Shown: piece after piece, positions 1 to 9,600 of the stretch
Position numbering within the stretch: position 1 is the stretch's first letter
Layout: every line of letters begins with the position of its first letter
Source: Pleodorina starrii
Taxonomy: Eukaryota > Chlorophyta > Chlorophyceae > Chlamydomonadales > Volvocaceae
NCBI GenBank assembly: GCA_030267565.1
Contig: BRXU01000019.1
Location: 918,501 to 982,500 of the forward strand
Direction of reading: 5' to 3'
DNA length: 64,000 nt
Translations under genes and position numbers: made by a program
The notes under the pieces: generated by a model
Told to the model about the DNA's origin: nothing
Seen by the model: the letters and a program-made list of their open reading frames with translations, nothing else
The model's database searches: none

Positions 1-212
1 GATGGGCCTGCCCGTTGCGCTGGCAGCGGCAATCACGTGGCCGACACAGCATGCTTGCGTTTTTATTCCACGCGCTTGCTTCATTACTAACTTCTCATAT
101 CATCCAACAGTCCTCCCGTCCTAGACGTGCATGCTATGGTTTTGATATTACGTACATCGATCCTTTAGCAAATAAGACTGCTACAGTGTGTCGATCGATC
201 GATGCATCCTAC

Positions 213-471
213 CAGGGATGAAAGATGAAGAAGAGGTTGTTGATGTACTCCGAGCCCGTGTCGTCCAGTCGTGTGGCGCCACCAATGCCGGCCAGTATGC
301 CCGAGTTGGGCTCCCGCACCGTTTCGGCGGTGTCGCATGAAGCCTTACCGCTGCGCAGCACCCCACCAAATGTGGTGATGATGCACAACGAGCCCAGAGT
401 GACAGTGTTGCGGCGGTGCGAGTCCTCGGGAAGATCCAAGAACGCCAGGCTTACACGAAGGATGCGCTCAC
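213..471 (-). pseudogene. Exon 3 of the duplicated lectin-gene copy, left of the insertion
   Basis: Nearly identical to 50658-50916: same acceptor (GTGCACAG), same donor after CATCCCTG, same 259-nt length and still open. The encoded segment (LRVSLAF...GILAGIGGATRLDD...YINNLFFIF) matches no family I recognise. The gene would continue leftward off the window. It is separated from its exon 2 by the 11.3-kb retroelement, which sits inside the intron, so splicing across it is conceivable. Other lesions make this copy a pseudogene. Confidence 0.75.
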
Positions 472-482
472 CTGTGCACATG

Positions 483-494
483 CATGCAGTTACA
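483..494. repeat. Target-site duplication, 3' side of the element
   Basis: CATGCAGTTACA, identical to 11791-11802 and immediately next to the (AAT)n block that is the element's 3' tail on the minus strand. Confidence 0.9.
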
Positions 495-617
495 AAATAA
501 TAATAATAATAATAATACGCCCGACAGAGCCGAGGCGTGGGTTATGGGAGCAGGAGGGGTGGGGTGTCGGGTTGCCCCGATCCCAGGCCTCTCCCGCTAC
601 CGCGGTGAGATTGGGAG

Positions 618-634
618 CCCGCCGTTGCGGCGGG
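618..634 (-). promoter_or_regulatory. GC-rich hairpin directly after the polyprotein stop
   Basis: Perfect 7-bp stem (CCCGCCG/CGGCGGG) with a 3-nt loop, starting at the base after the TAA stop codon, at the start of the 3' UTR. LINE reverse transcriptases often recognise 3' structures. That role here is inference. Confidence 0.5.
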
Positions 635-3600
635 TTAGGGCGGGTCGGCGCTGGTTGTGCTCTGTTGGCGGGGGTCCCGCTCCAGTTGCCTCCTGGCCGC
701 GACAATTGCGTTCAACGCTCGGACAGCGTGGTCGTGGAGGTCGTTGCAGCATTTTTTGGCCGCTTCGTTGCTCGTTCCCAGTGAGGTCAGCAGTTGTCGC
801 AGGTCTTTGCGGATGGTGCCGGCGAAGCCCAGGCTAATTGCTTCCTGTTTCGTGTAACATACTTTCCATCCGTGCGCCGTCAGCATCTGAGCTAGTTCCG
901 CGTGTTGATGGGCCTTGTCGTTTTGTTTCTGTGTGTGATTTGTGTCGGCTGTGTAGCCTACTTCGATTATGTGTACAGTGTGCTCGCTGGGGTCATCTGG
1001 TCCCATGTATTTCGGTGAGCATGTGTCGCTGAGGGGTATGCTGGGGATAAGCAGCAGGTCAGGGCGCTTTTTGGACCGATCGTCGTCGGGGATGTTGGGT
1101 AGCAGCCACTTGGGCAGGCGTGTGCCGGCCACGTAGTCCGGCTTGTCCTCCATGCTGCATGCGTCCATGACGATAAAGCAGCCTCCATGGGCCCCTCTGG
1201 ACAGTGTTCTAGTGATGGTTTGTACCGCTTGGTTGTGTCGCAGGGTATAGAGAGCGTGCATTCGCGCGTGTTGGCAGCCTCCCAGGATGTGTGCTCCTGA
1301 GTCAGGGATGCGTGTCTTTGTTTGGGGGTCTTTGCACACAGGGCAGTAGCCTGTGGACGTTGGGCCGCCCGGTACAAGGGGCATTCGAAAGAGCTTTGCG
1401 AGTTTGGCATTCCAGAGCTGTCCGTACAGGTAGTCGAGGCACCGTTTGTAATGCCGGTGCCGGCCCGTGCCCCGCTGCAGGGTTCTGGTGCTGGCATTGA
1501 TCTCTAGGTCCGGTAAGGCATCCTCTACGTATTTGACGTATGCGGTCTCGTTGGTGTACCCATTGTGTGTCGTCTGGCTGACCAGAGTGTCGATGCCGCG
1601 GTTAAGGTCGTTGGCGTAGCGACCGGCGTTTACGTCGGTCCCCTCGGACTTCCGTAGCCACCAGTGTTTACTTCTTGGATTATTGTCTGCTTTCTCTATT
1701 ACGGCTTCTGCCGGCAGCATTCCCTGCGCCGCAAGGATAGCAGCCTGTACGGCGGCTTTGTCCGCTTCTTCATTATATCGAACTCCTGTGTGTGCTTTGA
1801 CTTTCAATAGCGACGTTTTAAGCTTGGCGACGGCCCGGGCTTTAAGTGCGGCAACGATGTCCTCGAGCAGTGCTCTATGTTTACTCAGCCGCAATTTTTG
1901 CGGGTTGTTTATCATCTTCTGGATCAATTGGAGCGATGCTTTGGAGTCCGTCCAAATGCTGAGGTGGGCTTGGTTGTGAGGTAGGCCGCGTCGCATGGTG
2001 AGTGCCTGATGTATCGCGCTTAGTTCACAGCGCGTAATTGTTTGACATCCGTAGGCTCCTGGGTTGACATCTATGAGGAGCGTATGTCCAGTCAGTGCGT
2101 CGACTGCTGCGGCGCCGAGTCCTAACATCTTGGTGTTCCCGACCTCGACTTCCCTAACCGACCCATCAGTATAGATGGAGGCGTGGGCGTTGTACCGAAG
2201 CGGGTTTGCTGCATGGAACGCCAGGTGCGCGGAGCGTCGTTCAGCGGGTGTGGGGTTGCTGCACTTACGAGAGGACACCGCCTGGTCAGGCGCTCCGGCA
2301 GTCATTTTGCGGACGCGTTTCCGTACCCACTGGGGGGCTATCCACGGCTGGGCTTGACCTGTAGGCGCTGGCAGGGTGGTGCGCATACCTAGCGCCTGCC
2401 GGAGGCTGCTCACGTGTGATTTGCCCGCGTCGTTACTGACCAGTAGCAGGGTCAGGCCAACCGGGTAAGGCTTGGTGTCCACGTTGAGCGTGGCGCTTTG
2501 CAGTATCCCCTTGGCGGCGAGCGAGTCGATGCTACCCACTTGCGTGACCAGGGGGTGCGATAGGTACCGGGTATACGGCGCTGTACGGGACGTGGGGACT
2601 ACGATAAGGGTGGCGGTCTGCGTAGCCTCGGTCTTTTTGGCTTCCGCCCAGCCCAACGCCCACCGCAAGGCATGGTGGCCCTCCTCGGGTGTGGGTTCCG
2701 GGTGTGCGATGGACAAGCCGGTAAACGGTTGGGAGTATGCGTCATGGTTGGCCCCAAAGAGCATGTCTTCTGGGAAGCGTGAGAAGTACGTTTCAGTGCA
2801 GTTAGCCACATTTAAAGGGGACGCAAAGCGTTCTGTGCTTGAACCCATGGCATTCATGAGACGTGTTGTAAACTGTTCTCCGAGTCCTTGCTCGTGTGCC
2901 GCCTTAACGGGGTGTGTTTTGGTGCCCCCTCCATCACGGTAGCGCAGGAGGAGGCGTGCCACGTCTTCCTCGAAGCCACCCGCCGCTGCAAGCTTGGCGT
3001 GCGCCTCCGGCCTCTTACATTTGGCGTCGGAGTGCCTTAGCCACAGGCTGCGCAGCAAGCTGTCCAGGAGCGTGCCGATGCATCGTCCCTGGGGGTCGTA
3101 AACAAGCGCGACTCCCTGCTCTAGGAGGCCTGCAGGAGTATCTCCGCTGCCGTCCCAAGGTGCGCGGTTAGAGGGGTCGGGGTCGCTGTGTTTGCCAATC
3201 TGGATGGTGTACCGCCCTGTCGGGCGGATGTCCCTATCCGGGTTGCCGGGATGTACATCGATTTCTACGTGTTGGCGTAGGAGCCGTTGTCCTCTGGCCT
3301 GGTTGAGGCATTCAGAGGCCCATTGGCCTTGCTGCTGCCTCGGATTAAGGTGCTGGTCTCGGGCTGGCGCAGTGCGCCCGGGGGCCGTCTCGGCTGCCGC
3401 CTCTAGGCGGTGTCGGAATGCATTGAGCAGCTCGTTCCAGTTGTCTTGGGTGGCCAGGCGCGTGCCTTCGTCCTCGGTTCGCGCCCAGTCTACTTCGATC
3501 CTTTCGGTGGGGGTTGCCGGATCTGCTGCGGCCTCGTACGGACGTGTTGCCGTGGGTAGGTATCCGTGCGCTGCGTACAGCTCGAGCGCCCCTTTGGTGA

Positions 3601-6600
3601 TAACTGTGCTTTCCCACTCAACTTGGTAGAAGGTGCTGTGTGTGGGGTGCCGGGGTGTATCTCTGCGTTGCCGCTTTGCGGCTCGGGGGCCTGCTTCCAC
3701 CCGCTTGCGGATCTGCGCGTGGATAAGGGCTACCCTCTCTTGCTCGCCGAATAGATATTGGTTGATGTTGTGGCCGTATTTAAGGGCAACCCCTGTGGGC
3801 CATTCTCGCTCTCCCCGCAGCATTTCTTCAAGCTGCGATGCGGTCCCCACTTCGGCTGCTAGTCCTGGGAGGTCGCGGTGACGCAGCAGGGCTTCACAGT
3901 GCGTGACGGTGAGTGGGCTTTCTCTGGGGTCCCATCCGGAGGCAGTTGTGTCCGTGATGTGGCGGGTGGGTTTTGGGCGCTGCCTCCTGATGTATGCCGT
4001 CATGGTTTCTTCGGTAGCGTTGCGTCGGGGCATGTGGCGCCGAGCTTCCCTTTGTTGCGCTGGGCGCCTCACCTGGCCCTCCTGGGATTCGACTTCCCGT
4101 CTCGGGGCCGCCGGATCTGGGCTGAGGTTGTGCGCGGCGGGCGAAGGGTCTGGCGGTGGGGCCCCGGTCGTGTCCCGGGGGCGTGACACCACATATCGCA
4201 TGATATTTCCATGAGGAAGCGGCGTGGGTCCGTGTGTGTCATTCATGAGGTCCGTCATAATGGGTTCATTGGGGATGGCCCGCAGCTCCGGGGGCAGCGC
4301 AGTCACCCCTCGGTGCCTCGCCGCGCGGGCGCGTACACTGAGAACGGGGTTCAGTGCTAGGCTGAGTTGGTTCAGGGCGATGAGGTGTCGGGGCCCGACA
4401 CTCCGTCCACCGATGCGTCGGAGCTGGTCCGTGGTAATGAAGTGTGCTCCTGTGTTCTTATCTTTCAGGACTCGGAGATCCAGGCCCAGCTCAAGCAGAG
4501 GCTGTACGCATCTGGAGAGGAGCGCGAGGGTTTTGGGCTCCGTCCCCGAGTTGCACGCCGCTAGAAGGTGAATGAGAGTGCTTGCTTTCCGTTCGTACCC
4601 TTTGCCACAGTCCGTGAGCTCAATGCCCGCCTCCTGCGTGATGGTCAGCTGCTTTAGCGTCGTGTAGAAGCGGCTTTCCTTCTTGAGGGCGTGCACCGGC
4701 ATGTCGCCCATGTATCGGCTTTGCAGGCTAAGGAGAGCCCTAGTGACTACCCCAAGCCGGCCTTCGTCATTCAGGGAGAGGACGAGAGCTTTGGCCGCCT
4801 TGGCGACATAGAGGCTGCGTATGGTGCCGACCCCCAGGCCGAGTTGCTTTACTGGGCCGAGGATTGCGCGGGTGGGAAACCCCATTTTAAGGCCATAGCT
4901 GCGCTTAGCTATGCCAGCAATTTGGGAGTCGAAGCTGGCGATGTCTTGGGGGGTGTACGCCATAGTGGCCAGGCTGTACGCGACGAATGGGTGGATCAGG
5001 GTTTTGATCATGTTGATGCGCTGGTCGGGAGACGCCATGGACTCCTGGATGCCCTGTCCTCGCCGCGTGATCTCAGCGCGGACATAGGCTACTTGAGGTG
5101 CCCAGTCGAGGGTAGGGGTTACATGGACTCCCAGGTATTTGTACGAGGCGGTCGGGGGCGCGTAGGGTATCGGTGATCCGTCTATACGGATTTGGTCTTT
5201 TAGCAGTCGCTCAAGGGCAGTCTGATATTTGCGGGTGCCGGGTCCCCGGCTCAGGTCCTGGTCCGACCGTGCGCGGCCGTGCAGGATGCCTTGCAGCTGA
5301 CATTTGCCAACGTTGACCTTCAGGGCTCCCCATTGCGCGTACTGCTCGATTTTCGCACATTGGAGACGCATGTCTGAAACGCTGTTTGTGAGTGTAACCA
5401 AGTCGTCTGCGAACGCTCCCGAGCTGAAATGGTGCCGCTCATTTTCCTCGGCCTTGAGGCATCCGTACTGGTATCCCCGTCCTCCGCTGTGCAGCCACCT
5501 GAGTAGGGGTTCCATATAGATGATGAACAGCACCGGGGACAGCGTGTCACCCTGAATTGTACCGCGTTCGATGGCTATGTCCGCTGTGCAGCCGTGCTCT
5601 GTCCGGATGCGCGTGGTGGCCCGTGAATATAAGTTGGCTACCACCTCGATCAGGTCGTCCGGGTAGCCCAGGTCGTACATGATCATGAGCAGCTTGTCGT
5701 GATCGATCGTGTTGAACGCAGACGTGAAGTCGATGTATAGAAGGAAGAGGTCACGGCTGGTGAGGCCCGCGTCCTCGATTGCGTGTAGCACGTTTTGGAG
5801 TTGGCGCTCGGTGTTGCGTTGCCTCAGGTAGCCCTCCTGAGCTTCCGTAAAGATGTGCGCTTGCTCACTGTAGAGTACGATATTCAGCGTAATGTGGCTG
5901 GTGTACAGCTTGTAAATTGTGTTCGCCAGGGCGATGGGCCTTTTGTTCTTAATGAGGAGCGGGTCGCCCTTCTTGGGGATAAGGACCGTGTCGGATTTCG
6001 TCCAGTGTGTGGGGATTTCGGCCTTCACCCACATGACCGTAATGAGCTGGTGGATGGCGGTCTGGAGGTCGGCGGGTAGTGTTTGTAGAAGTTCGTTGGG
6101 TATCCCGTCGGGGCCTGGGGCCTTGTTTCTCGCGAGGTGGTCGATAGACGTGCGGAAGTTGTGTGGATCTAGTACACCCGGGAGGAGCGATGGGGGGGCG
6201 TCTCCCCACTTGGCCAGCCCTTCCCTAAGCGGGTCTTGCGCGCCCGGTCTGGTCCAGGGATAGTTCCGGGGGGCTTCGTTTGGGAGGTACTTTCCCGTTC
6301 GTGGGCCAGAGACGGGTCTCGCAAGAAGGGCGAAGTGCGTGTGAAGCGCATCGAGTATGTTTTTGGAATCAGTACACAGTCGTCCATCGGTTGGGTGTCG
6401 GATGGCCGCGATTCCGCGGGGCTGGTCATCAGGTTCAAGGACCTGTCTGTGCGCCTGCCGGGGCTTTTTGGTTAGTAGCCGCTGGAAGCTTTTCTTTGCC
6501 TTGCGTGCGTTAGTTGCGCGAATCTCTCGAGCAAGCTTGGCTATTTCCCCTCCGGTCTCTTTAATGGCCGCACGCAGGGTGCGGGCTGCGTCTGGTTCTT

Positions 6601-9600
6601 CGCGCTCAGTGGCGGCATGCTGAGTGGCGGCGCTGCGCTCGGGTGTTGCCCGTTCCGTTGTGCCGCTGGTGCCTGGGGGCGCCGTGGCCGGATTGGGGGG
6701 CGTCGTGCCATTGGCTTGACCCTCCGTTAGTGTAGGTGCCCCTTGCTCCTGGGGGTCCGTGCGCAGGGCTTTTGCGAGATTATCTTTCATGGTTTTGTGG
6801 TCGTTGTGCAGCCTGGCGAGGCGCCTGCCGATGCCACGTCGCGCATGCAGCTTCCCCGTGCAGGGGGGTTTCTGTTGACAGTGAGATTCCAGTATCCCAA
6901 GGCAGCGGTCGAGCAGGTCGCCTAGTTCATGGCTGAGAGTAGTGACGTCCGTCGCCCGGACGGTATCGTGGTTGCGCAGGTTAGCCAGGAGTGCTCGTGC
7001 CTCTTCCTTACCGGCGGCACGTTCCAGCTGTTCGGCGACGTGTCCGATGGCTTCGTACGCCGGGTTTAAAGCGCTTAGCAGGTGGGCGATTTCAGAAGTG
7101 AGCGTCGCTTCCATCTCCATGTGCGCCCGGATTTTACTCTCTTTAAGTATTGGGAGTTGTATGCGGCTCCACGAGCTGGCTGCGTGGTCAGCCGCGGCCT
7201 GAGCCGCGGGCGCTGGAAGGAGACGAATACCCGCCAGCGGGATGAACGTGCAGAGGGGTTTATGGTCGAAGTTTCCTCCGCATTCGTACACTTGTTCGTA
7301 CACTGTGCCCTCCTTGTCTGCTGCCGCTCCGGTGTGGGCGGCTAGCAGGACGTCGTCTATCCGGCTGTGGTGAGTGTCGTGGTCAAGCTGTGTCTGCGTG
7401 TAGGTGTAGGCACGCCGCGGAGTAACGACGGGGTTTAGGTTCGCACTGCTCGAGAAGCTACGATGCGCCCTGTCAGCCGGGTAGCATGTGCCCGTGGACC
7501 GGTCGCTAGGATGGAGCGTTGCGTTCCAGTCGCCCGCCATGATGAGGTGCTCCCCCTTGGCGCTGGCCTGTGTGGCGGCGGTTTGTCCGTACTCGTATAT
7601 CGCTTGCCTGATCAAGGGATCCGCCGGGCAGTAGACCCCCAGCACGTGTAGGGGGATGCTGCCTGGGGTTTTGATGCGAACGTGTCCGATGTAGCCCTCA
7701 AGGCCCGGAGAGACGGGCTCGGCACTCGTGCTGCCTTGGCCGCTAAAGCGTTCCGCTACCCCAACAATGACACCCGCTTCACGCGTCTTGTTGTGCTCCG
7801 GGTGGGGACGGTTGCTCATGTATGTCTGGTATGGCCGGAGGGCCTGTTTAACGCTGACAATGCCTCGTCGGTTGTGCGCACTAAGTTTGGTCTCGGTCAG
7901 GACTATGACGTCTGGCTTATGTTCGTCTAGCATGTGTGCTACTCCCTCGCGGTGGCCCTGAAGGCCCCGTGTGTTCATCGTGAAGACTTTGAGGTGCCCG
8001 GACTGCGGGGCGCCCGGTGTTGGGGGGCTTGGGTCTGCTGCGGCCGGCGGCGGCTGCTTATCGGGTGAAGTGTGCGCTATTGCCCTCGGTGTCTTGGGCT
8101 GCATGTATCGCGCGATGCCTTGTTGCCGCTTTTTGGGCTGATGGGCGGGTTGGGGCCTGCCGGCGGGGGGTGATTCTGCGGCGCGTTCGCGGGCTGACTG
8201 GTCCCTGGCGGGTTGTGTTTGGGGCGCGCTGGGCGTGGCGTCCCGGCAAGCCGGGTCCAGGGGCTGGGCCCCTGCACTTTGGTTAACGTCTGTGGCTTCC
8301 CTGCCGGTTTCCCTTTGCCGGATGGGTAGGCCTTGGTTGCGTAGCAGGTGGTATAGGATAGTGTGCGTATGAGGTGCTGGTCCGATCTTCCTACGTTTCC
8401 TCGCAGCTGTCGCCGTGCGGGGAGCTGCGTCGTGCTGTATCACCGTTGTGGCGCGCTCCACCGCATGGTTGAGTCGGCGTGCCGTCGGGCCGTGGTGAAC
8501 ACGCGGGGCGGCATGTCGCACTTCGGGGTGCGCGCCGGTCTCGCGCCGTGCCGCTTCTGCGTTGGTGGCGCGGTGCTCTGGTGCGCCTTCTGCTGCCTCT
8601 GCGGGGACCTGGATTTCCAGTGGCTGGGTTGGCCAGATGGGGTTCGGTGCTGGAGGCCCGTCCGGGTCGCGCCCATCGGGGTCCAATGCCATGTGCATGG
8701 GTTCAGTCGCTGGGTGCTTCGTCACTCGCCCTTCACGGTCATCAGTGTCCATGGGCTCCTGGTTCGGCGGTGACTGGTCAGTGGGTGCATCTTGCTGGGT
8801 GCCGTCCACTGGGGGGGTTCCGGTGTGTGTTTCCGGGGGCGGCTGTGTCGGTTGCTGGGTCCCGCCTGGGGGCAGGGCCCAGTCCTCCGGGAGTTTGACC
8901 TCCTTCAGGTCTGTATGGGTAGCGATCCCTTCGCGGTTCGGGCGGAGGTGGAGGCAGTAGACCGCCCCCTCCCCCCGAGGCCAGAGCGGCTCTTCGGGGC
9001 TGATCAGTTGTGTGCTGTCGTACAGGGAGTCGATAATGTACCAGCACTCGCCTTGCTTCTTGACTGCTACGGCGTGTCCGTTGAGGTGGACAATAAAGCC
9101 CCAGTTTCGGGCGTGTGCCGGCAAGAGTGACACAACCGTGTTTATGTTCATGTTTCGTGTCAGGGTAACGGTTTGCCCCGCGTGTTGGCAGCTCGCACTG
9201 GCGATGTGGGCGTCTCCGATGGGTATGCCACCGGGGTCTTGCAGCCGTACGCTGTGGCGGAGGTAGTGATTCACCACTATTGTGGAAAACAGACCTTCGT
9301 CGGGGAGGTGTGCCGCATTCCAGATGGCAAGCGCCCCGGTGAGCCTCCAAGTCGCCATGTGTGCTTGCATTGCTCGGCAGTAGCTGAGAATGTGCTCGGG
9401 GTCGATATACGGCCCCCCAAGCAGGTTGTTTATGGAGTGTATCATACATAGCTGTCTCTGCTGTTTCTCGTGGTACAGGGGCGCGCCCGGCGCAGCGGGA
9501 CCGGGGGGTGGCCAAGTGATGTCTGCGGGTGGGCTTGGTGCGTGGCCCCCTCCGCGATTCCCCCCGAGCCTTGTTCTCTTGGCGGGTCTATCGGGTCGGC

